NCBI GenBank assembly: GCA_021771115.1
Contig: JAETPP010000003.1
Coordinates: 1 to 56,789, forward strand
DNA length: 56,789 nucleotides
Origin: Bacillota bacterium
GTDB lineage: Bacteria; Bacillota; Clostridia; Oscillospirales; Acutalibacteraceae
Reading direction: 5' to 3'
This document shows positions 40,376-48,803 of this stretch, one piece after another (the stretch's first letter is position 1; every line of letters starts with the position of its first letter). A program made the position numbers and the translations under genes. Below the pieces are notes generated by a model. That model did not search any database and was not told the DNA's origin. It saw only the letters and a list, made by a program, of their open reading frames with translations.

Positions 40376-41295
40376 GCGGCGAAACACTTCTCCTGACGGT
40401 AGAGGAAGCAGGACTACGACTGGATAAATGGCTGGCAGAGCAGCTGGATGGAATGACGCGCTCCTCCATCCAGAATTTGATCCAGGCCGGTTTGGTGACT
40501 TGCGGGGGAAAGCCGCTGGCAAAAAGCGCAAAGCTGTCTCCCGGAGATGAGGTCACAGTAACGCTTCCCAAGCTGACGCAGCCCGATATTGAGCCGGAGC
40601 AGATCCCGCTGGATATCGTATATGAGGATGAGGACCTGCTGGTAGTCAATAAGTCAAAAGGCATGGTGGTCCATCCCGCGCCGGGGAATCAGACAGGTAC
40701 TCTGGTGAATGCGCTTCTATCCCATTGTGGCGATTCCCTTTCCGGCATCAACGGCGTGGCAAGGCCCGGCATCGTCCACCGGATCGATAAAGACACCAGC
40801 GGCCTTTTGATCGTGGCAAAAAACGATTTTTCCCATGTTCGTTTGGCAAAGCAGATCCAGGCCCATACCTTTACCAGAGAATACAGCGCGGTGGTATACG
40901 GTATTGTAAAGCAGGAGCGGGGCATAGTGGATCAGCCCATAGGGCGCCACCCGGTGGAGCGAAAGAAAATGGCTGTTCTGCCGGATTCTCTCTCTGCCCG
41001 AAACGCAGTGACGCATTTTGAAGTGACAGATCGTTTTGAAGGCTTTACCCAGCTTCGGCTTCGCCTGGAAACGGGGAGGACCCATCAGATCCGGGTCCAC
41101 ATGGCTTCTTTAGGGCACCCTGTGGCCGGTGATCCCGTGTATGGTCCGAAAAAGGTGATCACAGCTCTGCACGGGCAATGTTTGCATGCGGGCCTGATCG
41201 GCTTTGTGCACCCCCGCAGCGGAGAATATTTGGAATTTGAAGCGCCTTTGCCCGACTATTTTACAGATTTTTTGCGGAAACTGCGTAAGCTGTAA
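40372..41295 (+). CDS. rluD: RluA/RluD family pseudouridine synthase
   Basis: N-terminal S4 domain, GIVHRIDKDTSGLLIVAKND, ETGRTHQIRVHMASLGHPVAGDPVYG. Confidence 0.95.
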   Translation: MSGETLLLTVEEAGLRLDKWLAEQLDGMTRSSIQNLIQAGLVTCGGKPLAKSAKLSPGDEVTVTLPKLTQPDIEPEQIPLDIVYEDEDLLVVNKSKGMVVHPAPGNQTGTLVNALLSHCGDSLSGINGVARPGIVHRIDKDTSGLLIVAKNDFSHVRLAKQIQAHTFTREYSAVVYGIVKQERGIVDQPIGRHPVERKKMAVLPDSLSARNAVTHFEVTDRFEGFTQLRLRLETGRTHQIRVHMASLGHPVAGDPVYGPKKVITALHGQCLHAGLIGFVHPRSGEYLEFEAPLPDYFTDFLRKLRKL

Positions 41296-41332
41296 AAAGG
41301 GGGATCAAAGCGCTTGGAAAAGAGGCCAGCTT

Positions 41333-41827
41333 ATGGCGGAGAAAAAAGAAAAGAAGCCGGAGAGACAGCGTGCCTATATTGGCCTGGCACTTCTTTTTGT
41401 TCTTTTTGTCGCGGCAGTTATGGCCTTGGTGAAATTTCGCCTGGTTCACCCCGTGAATCTCTATGTGGTCTCAGAGCCATCCTCCTCCGAAGCCGTTTCT
41501 TCTCTGCCGGAGGAAGTGCTGGCCGAGAATACAAAGGAAATTTTCAGAGAGGTATTGGGAATGGGGGAAAAGAAGCATGTACCCGCCGTTTCTTCCAGTC
41601 CGCAAAAGTCTGAAGGATCCGCTGCCGCAACAGAAAAAATCAATATCAATACCGCAAATGCGGCGGAGCTGGAAAAACTGCCCGGGATAGGCCCAACACT
41701 GGCGGAACGCATTATTCAGTACCGAGAGGAAGAAGGACCCTTTTCCACAATCGAAGATATCATGGCAGTAAAAGGGATCGGCGAAAAGAAATTTGAAAAG
41801 CTCCGGGAATATATTGTTGTATCGTAG
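41333..41827 (+). CDS. ComEA-like helix-hairpin-helix protein
   Basis: N-terminal TM anchor, low-complexity linker, C-terminal ININTANAAELEKLPGIGPTLAERIIQYREEEGPFSTIEDIMAVKGIGEKKFEKLREYI. Confidence 0.92.
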   Translation: MAEKKEKKPERQRAYIGLALLFVLFVAAVMALVKFRLVHPVNLYVVSEPSSSEAVSSLPEEVLAENTKEIFREVLGMGEKKHVPAVSSSPQKSEGSAAATEKININTANAAELEKLPGIGPTLAERIIQYREEEGPFSTIEDIMAVKGIGEKKFEKLREYIVVS

Positions 41828-41829
41828 TA

Positions 41830-41868
41830 AAAATCCCTGCATGGAAAATTCCATGCAGGGATTTTCAC
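41830..41868 (+). terminator. Rho-independent terminator
   Basis: AAAATCCCTGCATGGaaaattCCATGCAGGGATTTT. Confidence 0.85.
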
Positions 41869-41869
41869 A

Positions 41870-41899
41870 GATGCTAGATGCTGGATTCTGGATGCTGGA
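41870..41899 (+). repeat. Degenerate 7-bp tandem repeat GATGCTR
   Basis: GATGCTA GATGCTG GATTCTG GATGCTG. Confidence 0.8.
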
Positions 41900-41954
41900 G
41901 AAGAGCAAAAGGCAATAAATGGGTACTTCTCTCCTGTCATCCTGTTTCCTTGTT

Positions 41955-41983
41955 TGTCATCCTGAGCGAAGCGAAGGATCTCG
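41955..41983 (+). repeat. GTCATCCTGAGCGAAGCGAAGGATCTCG interspersed repeat copy
   Basis: Same motif as the copies at 42058, 42113 (inverted), 42262 and 42345 (inverted). Confidence 0.85.
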
Positions 41984-41987
41984 CCCT

Positions 41988-42015
41988 TTAATTGTTAGTC
42001 ATTTGTTGTTAGTCC
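41988..42015 (+). repeat. Degenerate 7-bp period tract (TTAGTNN)
   Basis: TTAATTG TTAGTCA TTTGTTG TTAGTCC. Confidence 0.7.
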
Positions 42016-42057
42016 GAGCAAAGACACCCTCTCCTGTCATTCTGAGTCCCCCTACCT

Positions 42058-42155
42058 GTCATCCTGAACGAAGTGAAGGATCTCGTCCTTTGACCTTTAT
42101 CCAGGGAAAAAGACCAAAGGACGAGATCCTTCGTCACTTCGTTCCTCAGGATGAC
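42058..42155. repeat. Long inverted repeat made of two GTCATCCTGA copies
   Basis: GTCATCCTGAACGAAGTGAAGGATCTCGTCCTTTG (42058-42092) versus CAAAGGACGAGATCCTTCGTCACTTCGTTCCTCAGGATGAC (42113-42155 region). Confidence 0.9.
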
Positions 42156-42193
42156 AGCGTGGTAGGCAGTTCGATAAATTGGAATTTGGCTCA

Positions 42194-42228
42194 TTAGTAA
42201 TTAGCTGTAAGTAGTTAGTCGTTAGAAA
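42194..42228 (+). repeat. Degenerate 7-bp period tract (TTAGTNN)
   Basis: TTAGTAA TTAGCTG TAAGTAG TTAGTCG TTAGAAA. Confidence 0.75.
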
Positions 42229-42261
42229 AGAGCGTAACAGAAAAGGGGCACACGCACCACT

Positions 42262-42372
42262 GTCATTCTGAGACGAAGGCGAAGAATCTCGGCCATATCC
42301 CAGCCAGCGATTAAAAAGCCCTTCATGCGCTGGTTGCTGCTAATCGAGATTCTTCACTTTGTTCAGAATGAC
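42262..42372. repeat. Second inverted pair of GTCATTCTGA repeats
   Basis: GTCATTCTGAGACGAAGGCGAAGAATCTCG ... CGAGATTCTTCACTTTGTTCAGAATGAC, with an inner CAGCCAGCG/CGCTGGTTGCTG pair. Confidence 0.88.
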
Positions 42373-42440
42373 AGGAAGCAAGGGCGGCTGGTGTGTCAAA
42401 CAATAATTTACTTCACAGAAAATCAGCAGCAGACAGCAAA

Positions 42441-43436
42441 TCACCCTCGGCGGCTTTTGCAGTAGCGTTCCAGCACAGAAGCCACCTCGGCTCTTGTCGC
42501 TTTTCCCCTGGGATCAAGAACGCCGTTCACCTTTCCGGAAAGAATTCCTGTTTCCACCGCCCAGCAGAGAGCTGACCTTGCGTATCTGCTGGCGCCGGCG
42601 CTGTCAGTAAACTTTTCCAGGCTTCCATTGGTTTCCGGGCTTCCCGCATAGCGGTACAGCATACTTACCAGCTGTTCCCTGGTGATAGAGTCATCCGGGC
42701 CGAAATGGGTTTCATCGTATCCGGCGACTATGCCTTGTTCCGCCGCCCAGGCAATGGCTTCGGAATAGTACTCCCTGGGGTCTATATCGGTAAAGGGTGC
42801 GGATGTACTGATTTCCGGCTTTCCTTCCAGGCGATATAGGATCGCAGCAATCATGCCTCTTGTAGTGGCTGTATCCGGTGAGAAGGTTGTTTCTCCGGTA
42901 CCAGCCATGAGACCCTGCTCATACGTGAATTTGACAGCGTTATAGTACCAGCTGCTTTCCGATACATCAGTAAAGGGCAGTTCTGTGATCGGCTGGGGTG
43001 GGTCCGGCGGCGTGGGAGTGGGCGGCATCGGTTCCTCCGGCTTTTCCACCTTCACCGTGCGGATGGCTTCGGTATGATTTCCCGCACCGTCTGTGGCGCT
43101 ATACTTCACTGTGTAGGTTCCAGCTGTTTCGGTATCTACCGCCGAGGCGTCGATTTCCAGCTTGCTTTCGATTTCTTCGTCCCGATTATCCGTGACTTCC
43201 ACACCCGGTTCTTCATATTCTTCTCCCAGCTTGAGGGAAAGGGGATTATCTCCCAGCAGGGTGATCACCGGTGGTTCTTTGTCGATCCAGTCCACCGCAG
43301 CGATCGCCGTCCCTTTGTTTCCCGCTTTATCCTCAAACTCAAAGGTGAAGCTGCCGTTTTCCGGGAAAGTATGGCTCAAACCACCTTCACTTGTCACCTT
43401 TGGGATAATTGTCAGGGGATAAGAAAGTACTTTCAA
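42441..43436 (-). pseudogene. SLH-domain surface protein, probable 5'-truncated remnant
   Basis: Three SLH motifs (FTDVSESSWYYNAVKFTYEQGLMAGT..., FTDIDPREYYSEAIAWAAEQGIVAGY..., FTDSAGASRYARSALCWAVETGILSGK...) and a DUF5011-like Ig repeat; begins mid-domain at a TTG with no signal peptide. Confidence 0.65.
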
Positions 43437-43444
43437 AAGGAACG

Positions 43445-43518
43445 GGCAGGAAATAGTCGGTATTTCCTGCCTGCCTTTTTGTGTACAGAAATGCGTCTCA
43501 TCGTGAGACGCATTTCTG
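43445..43518. repeat. Two consecutive perfect hairpins upstream of the SLH fragment
   Basis: GGCAGGAAATA-N5-TATTTCCTGCC (then tgcCTTTTT on +) and CAGAAATGCGTCTCA-tcg-TGAGACGCATTTCTG. Confidence 0.85.
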
Positions 43519-43621
43519 CTGGGGGATTACTTTTCTTCTGAATACAGAAAAATAAATTCCTCCTCTATTGTATCTTTGCCTTATGAGGGTCTATTAGCTC
43601 TTCAACCCCTACGCTGTGCTC

Positions 43622-44623
43622 TCACTTTTCAGTATCACTGGGGAAACAGATTTTCAGCTGCTTCCTGGCGGCTTCCATAAATTCCGAAACTGCCGTGCTT
43701 AAAGCGGCACAGCGTAAATATTCTTCACGGGAGGTTTCCGGTTCGGTGATATAGCGGTAAAAATCTTTGGCTTCCCAGCCCATCAGCTGGTATTTTTCGT
43801 CTTTGTCGCCGTGCAGCTGTTCTACGGTGCCGTCCTTGTGCCGCAGGCTGATCCCGGCCAGGCGGGAGATGGAATCCACGCTGACGGTTCCGTCTGTTCC
43901 CTGAAAATCGCTGTTTGCTCCGGCCTGTCCCATTTTGGAATAGGTGAGTGTTACAAGCTTTCCCGGGTAGCGCAGGGTAAGGATACCGCCGCCGTCTAAG
44001 CCGCTGGTGGTGGGGAAGGCGTCCGCGTGGATGCTTTCCGGCTTGCCAAATAGAGCCAGGGCGGGGTAGACGCAGTAAACGCCCAGATCCATGAGAGCGC
44101 CGGTTTCCAGCTGTGGGTTGAAAATATTGGGCAGCTCTCCGGCAAGATAGGCGTCCAGCTTGGAAGAGCGCTGGCAGAAATCCAGCTTTACCATGGTGAT
44201 TTGGCCGATCCTGCTCAAGGCTTCCTCCAAAATCTTTCTCTGGGGAAGGTGAAGGTACATGATGGCTTCCAGAAAAATCAGGCCCTGCTTTTCCGCGATG
44301 CTTTGCAGCTCCCGTACTTTACTTGCCTGGGCGCACAAGGGCTTTTCGCAGATCACATGCTTGCCGTGCTCTAAAAGCAGCTTGCATTGGCTGTAGTGAA
44401 AAGCGTTGGGGCTTGCCACGTAAACGGCGTCTATTTCTGAAGAGCAGGCAAATTCCTCCAAGTCAGTATAAACAGTCCCGGCGCCATGCTTTGCGGCATA
44501 GGCCTCTCCACGCTCCCGAGAACGGGAATAAACGGCGGTCAATTCCCACAGGCCGCTGTCCTTCGCGCCGTGTATGTATTCGTCTGTGATCCATCCGGAG
44601 CCCACGGTACCAAAACGCAGCAT
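43622..44623 (-). CDS. Gfo/Idh/MocA family oxidoreductase
   Basis: LRFGTVGSGWITDEYIHGA, VYVASPNAFHYSQCKLLLEHGKHVICEKPLCAQ, GALMDLGVYCVYPALALFG. Confidence 0.92.
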   Translation of the reverse strand: MLRFGTVGSGWITDEYIHGAKDSGLWELTAVYSRSRERGEAYAAKHGAGTVYTDLEEFACSSEIDAVYVASPNAFHYSQCKLLLEHGKHVICEKPLCAQASKVRELQSIAEKQGLIFLEAIMYLHLPQRKILEEALSRIGQITMVKLDFCQRSSKLDAYLAGELPNIFNPQLETGALMDLGVYCVYPALALFGKPESIHADAFPTTSGLDGGGILTLRYPGKLVTLTYSKMGQAGANSDFQGTDGTVSVDSISRLAGISLRHKDGTVEQLHGDKDEKYQLMGWEAKDFYRYITEPETSREEYLRCAALSTAVSEFMEAARKQLKICFPSDTEK

Positions 44624-44626
44624 AAT

Positions 44627-45508
44627 TTATACCTCTTCCCAGTAGCGCTTTAAATTGGCAAGGCCGATACGCACGGCGTCGATCGGGTCCTCCATGCCTT
44701 CAAATTCAATGGCGATGGTATCGTCATAGCCCGCGGCCTTTAAGGTGCGCAGGCACTGCTTTACCGGCACATTGCCATGGCCGATGATCGTACCGCGCAG
44801 ATAATTTCCGGCCCTGGTCTGGAAAGCGCCCTCGCCGGGGTCGGCGTCGTAAAAGCTCTTCCATACAAAATCCTTGGCATGAACATACTTGGTGTAAGGG
44901 GCTACACGGGCTACCGCAAGGGAAGGGTCCTCATCGGCGCACATAAAATTCCCCATATCGCAGAGCAAAGCGAAATTCGGGTGGTTGACCGCGTTGTACA
45001 GCTTTTCCACACGGTCGGAATCCTGGGAGAAAAAGCCGTGGTTCTCCGTCATGGTCATTACGCTCTTGGAGGCCGCGTACTCGGCCACTTCACGGATGGG
45101 CCCCACTAAAAGAGGAATAGCGCTGTCATAGCTGCCGCAGCGGGCGGCGTCCTTTGCGGAAAAGCCTGAGGTAACATCGTGGCGCATTCTGGGCGCGCCC
45201 AGCGCGGCGGTAAAATCTACATAAGCTTTTATCCGGGCAATCTCTTTTTCCGTATCTCCATCGCTGCCGTTTAAGAAATCGGCCCCAATGGCTACGGAAG
45301 AGATCTCAAGCCCATGCTTTGCTGCTTCCGCCTTGATCTCTTCCGCCCTTTTGGGCATTTCCTCAGGTGTGCAGTCCACATTGACAAAATCCACAACTTC
45401 AACGGCATCAAAGCCAAGCTCCTTTGCCTTTGCGATACACTCCATGGGAGTCAGCGCGCCGCTGCGGATAGATTTGAAAAAGCTGTACAGGCTTACTGAA
45501 AATTTCAT
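44627..45508 (-). CDS. Sugar phosphate isomerase/epimerase (xylose isomerase-like TIM barrel)
   Basis: MKFSVSLYSFFKSIRSGALTPMECIAKAKELGFDAVEVVDF, MTMTENHGFFSQ, LLCDMGNFMCADEDPSLAV, IAIEFEGMEDP. Confidence 0.88.
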   Translation of the reverse strand: MKFSVSLYSFFKSIRSGALTPMECIAKAKELGFDAVEVVDFVNVDCTPEEMPKRAEEIKAEAAKHGLEISSVAIGADFLNGSDGDTEKEIARIKAYVDFTAALGAPRMRHDVTSGFSAKDAARCGSYDSAIPLLVGPIREVAEYAASKSVMTMTENHGFFSQDSDRVEKLYNAVNHPNFALLCDMGNFMCADEDPSLAVARVAPYTKYVHAKDFVWKSFYDADPGEGAFQTRAGNYLRGTIIGHGNVPVKQCLRTLKAAGYDDTIAIEFEGMEDPIDAVRIGLANLKRYWEEV

Positions 45509-45559
45509 ACTGATCAATCCTTCACTTTTATTTTTTCAAAAACCAATGCAAAAACCAGT

Positions 45560-46636
45560 TTAGTCGCCAAAGCTGATGCCAATCTGCCGTGCAGCCTGGA
45601 TCTCGCTGCAATCTACGGGAACAGACTTCAGCTTTCCTGCCACATCCTGAAGGGGAACGGGAACGGTATCGCCGTTTACCATGCCCACCATCACACCGAA
45701 ACGCTTTTCTTTGATAAAGCGTGCAGCGGTAGCGCCCAATCTGGTGCAAAGCACGCGGTCATAGGCGCAGGGGCTGCCGCCGCGCTGGAAATGGCCGGGA
45801 ACACAAACGCGGATCTCGTTATCGATCTTTTCCTGAAGCTCTTCGGCGATTCGATAAACGATAGAGGGGTGCTTAAAGTCCGCCCTGGCCTTTTTGAATT
45901 CCTTCTTGGAAAGGGCGGCCTCTTCCTTGGAGATGGCGCCCTCCGCAACGGCCAGAATGGAGAACTTCTTTCCCTTTTCAATGCGGTTGTTCAGCGTTTT
46001 GGCGATCTTGTTGATATCGTAGGGGATCTCCGGCAGCAGGATCACATCGGCCCCTCCGGCAATACCGGCGGACAGGGTAAGCCAGCCCACCTTATGGCCC
46101 ATGACCTCCACAATGAAGATTCTTCCGTGAGAGGTGGCGGTGGTGTGGATGCAGTCGATCACATTGGTGGCGATCTCCACGGCGCTGTGGAAGCCAAAGG
46201 TGATATCCGTACCCCAAATATCGTTGTCAATGGTTTTGGGAAGGTGGATCACATTAAGTCCTTCCTCCCGAAGCAGATTGGCGGTTTTCTGGGTGCCGTT
46301 GCCGCCCAGGATCACCAGGCAGTCCAGCTTCATTTTCTTGTAGTTATCCTTCATGGATTTTACCTTATCCACGCTGTTTTCATCGATCACACGCATGGTT
46401 TTGAAGGGCTGCCGGGAGGTGCCGAGCAAGGTGCCGCCCAGGGTAAGGATACCGGAAAAATCAGATTCCTTCATCAGCTTATACTCGCCGAAAATCAGGC
46501 CCTTGTATCCATCTTTGATCCCATAGATTTCCACATTGTCGCCGAATTCCTCGTAAAGCCCTTTGGCAACGCCGCGAATGGCCGCGTTTAAACCCTGGCA
46601 ATCTCCGCCGCTGGTCAGAATACCTACTCTTTTCAT
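45560..46636 (-). CDS. pfkA: 6-phosphofructokinase
   Basis: MKRVGILTSGGDCQGLNAAIRGVAKGL, LGGTLLGTSR, VILGGNGTQKTANLL, PKTIDNDIWGTDITFGFHSAVE, HFQRGGSPCAYDRVL. Confidence 0.93.
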   Translation of the reverse strand: MKRVGILTSGGDCQGLNAAIRGVAKGLYEEFGDNVEIYGIKDGYKGLIFGEYKLMKESDFSGILTLGGTLLGTSRQPFKTMRVIDENSVDKVKSMKDNYKKMKLDCLVILGGNGTQKTANLLREEGLNVIHLPKTIDNDIWGTDITFGFHSAVEIATNVIDCIHTTATSHGRIFIVEVMGHKVGWLTLSAGIAGGADVILLPEIPYDINKIAKTLNNRIEKGKKFSILAVAEGAISKEEAALSKKEFKKARADFKHPSIVYRIAEELQEKIDNEIRVCVPGHFQRGGSPCAYDRVLCTRLGATAARFIKEKRFGVMVGMVNGDTVPVPLQDVAGKLKSVPVDCSEIQAARQIGISFGD

Positions 46637-46683
46637 AAAATGCTCCTTCCTGAAAGTAAATAATAATTATCATGGAACAAGCT

Positions 46684-48792
46684 TTAAGCGCCTGTTTCGT
46701 CACTGGAATGAATGGGGATCAGGGGGCTGTCGGCCAAAGCCGGCTGGAGCTGTGCCAAGCGCTCCTGCGCCTGCTGGTAGAAAACGAGCTGGCTGCTGAA
46801 AGCGGGCTTGCCCCGGCGGTTGATATGGTGATAACTGGTGTTGGGGTTCATGACCCGGGCGTTGGTATTGTCCTGCAAGAAGGTATCCAGAATTTCAAAG
46901 GCACGCTGCTTCAGGTCTTCGTCTTCCACCGGAAATACCAGCTCGATCCTGCGGTCCAAATTTCTGGGCATCCAGTCCGCGCTGCCCAGATAGATTTTTG
47001 GGAACCCGGCGTTTTCAAACCGGAAAATGCGGCTGTGCTCCAAAAGCTGCCCGACAATGCTGATAACGGTGATGTTTTCACTGACACCCTCCAGGCCGGG
47101 GATCAGGCAGCAGATGCCACGAACGATCAGCCGGACCGGCACCCCCGCTTGAGAGGCCTCGTACAGTAAGGAGATGATCTCCGGATCTACCAGCGAATTC
47201 ACCTTTGCGGTAATGCCGCAGGGAAGCCCTTGTCTGGCATTGACCGTTTCCGCCTTGATCATGCGGATAAAAAAGCTTCGCATGCCGTGGGGGGCCACTA
47301 CAAAATGCCTGTATTCCGGCGGGCGGGAATACCCGGTGATCACGTTGAACAGGGAAGAGGCGTCCGCCCCGTATTGACTGTTGCAGGTGAAGAGCCCCAG
47401 GTCTGTATAGATTTTCGCGGTAGAATCGTTATAGTTTCCGGTGCCCAGGTGCAGATAGCGCCGAATGCCGTCTTCCTCCTGACGAACGACCAGGGCGATC
47501 TTGCAGTGAGTTTTCAGGCCGTGAAGGCCGTAGATCACGTGGCAGCCGGCTTTTTCCAGCTTGGTTGCCCAGTTGATATTGTTTTCCTCGTCAAAGCGTG
47601 CCTTCAGCTCCACCAGAACAGTGACCTGCTTGCCGTTTTCCGCCGCCTTGATCAGGGCCGCCACAATGGGGGAATTTCCGCTGACCCGATAAAGGGTCTG
47701 TTTGATAGCAAGCACATTTTCATCCTGTGCCGCCTGTTCGATGAATTGGACCACGCAGTCAAAGCTTTCATAGGGGTGGTGGACCATTCTGTCCTTTTCC
47801 CGGATGGCTTCAAAAATATCGTCGTATCCCCAAAAATCCGCGGGGGCCACAGGCCGGATAGGCTTGAAGCACATGGATTCAAAGCCGGATACACCGGCGA
47901 ATTTTGAGAAAAAGGTCAGATCCAGCGGGCCGGGCAGCTGATAGATCTCATTTTTCTTGATCTTGAGCATTTCCGTAAGAAAGCTGCGAATATTTTTATC
48001 GCATTTCTGCAGCAGCTCCAAACGTACCGGTCGCCCGCGCTTTCTGCGCTTGATGGATTTTTTGACCTCACTCATAAAGTCTTCCGCTTCCTCGTCGATC
48101 TCCAGATCAGAGTCTCGCGTAATGCGGAAGGGGCAGGCGGCTTTGATATCGTGCAGCTCAAAAAGCTCCTCCAGCTTATGGATGATCACATCCTCCAAAA
48201 GCGTAAAGGCCCTTCCGTCACCGGAGGGCAGCTCCAGAAAACGGGGGAGAATAGAGGGTACCTGTACGATGGCAAAGCATTTTTCCCCTTCCTTGCTTTT
48301 CAGATACACGGCGATATTCAAGGATTTATTGGCGAGAAGGGGGAAGGGGCGGCTGCCGTCCACTGCCAACGGGGTAAGGACGGGGAACAGGACCCGCTTA
48401 AAATATTCGGAAAGATAGGCAAGCTGCTCCTCGTTCATTTCCTCACAGCTCAAAAAACGGATTCCCTGCTGCTGCAGCGCGGGAAGGATCGAGCGGTGCA
48501 GGCAGGAATACTGCTTTTCCATGAACTTGTGGGTTTTCTCTTCCAGCTCTGTGAGCAGCTCGTCGGGAGTGAGATCAAAGCCGTTTTTTTGCTTGTAGCC
48601 GGAGCTTACCTGGGCTTTTACGCCGGCAATGCGCACCATGAAGAATTCGTCCAGGTTTGATCCGGTGATCGCCAGAAACCGCAGACGCTCCATCAGAGGG
48701 TTCTCTTTTTTGGTGGCTTCCTCCAGCACGCGGGCGTTGAAATCCATCCAACTCAGTTCTCTGTTATAGTAGGGCATTTTCTTATCAGCCAT
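46684..48792 (-). CDS. ppk1: Polyphosphate kinase 1
   Basis: YYNRELSWMDFNARVLEEA, HHPYESFDCVVQFIEQAAQD, VELKARFDEENNINWATKLEKAGCHVIYGLHGLKTHCKIALVVR, RYLHLGTGNYN. Confidence 0.97.
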   Translation of the reverse strand: MADKKMPYYNRELSWMDFNARVLEEATKKENPLMERLRFLAITGSNLDEFFMVRIAGVKAQVSSGYKQKNGFDLTPDELLTELEEKTHKFMEKQYSCLHRSILPALQQQGIRFLSCEEMNEEQLAYLSEYFKRVLFPVLTPLAVDGSRPFPLLANKSLNIAVYLKSKEGEKCFAIVQVPSILPRFLELPSGDGRAFTLLEDVIIHKLEELFELHDIKAACPFRITRDSDLEIDEEAEDFMSEVKKSIKRRKRGRPVRLELLQKCDKNIRSFLTEMLKIKKNEIYQLPGPLDLTFFSKFAGVSGFESMCFKPIRPVAPADFWGYDDIFEAIREKDRMVHHPYESFDCVVQFIEQAAQDENVLAIKQTLYRVSGNSPIVAALIKAAENGKQVTVLVELKARFDEENNINWATKLEKAGCHVIYGLHGLKTHCKIALVVRQEEDGIRRYLHLGTGNYNDSTAKIYTDLGLFTCNSQYGADASSLFNVITGYSRPPEYRHFVVAPHGMRSFFIRMIKAETVNARQGLPCGITAKVNSLVDPEIISLLYEASQAGVPVRLIVRGICCLIPGLEGVSENITVISIVGQLLEHSRIFRFENAGFPKIYLGSADWMPRNLDRRIELVFPVEDEDLKQRAFEILDTFLQDNTNARVMNPNTSYHHINRRGKPAFSSQLVFYQQAQERLAQLQPALADSPLIPIHSSDETGA

Positions 48793-48803
48793 AAAAACAC
48801 CTC

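Noticed and set aside
41919-42197. 92-aa ORF with two CHPERSEGSRPL segments
   Set aside because: Translation of the GTCATCCTGAGCGAAGCGAAGGATC repeats, not a gene.
41955-42372. Possible CRISPR array
   Set aside because: Repeats are few, in both orientations, unevenly spaced and paired as hairpins; no cas genes nearby.
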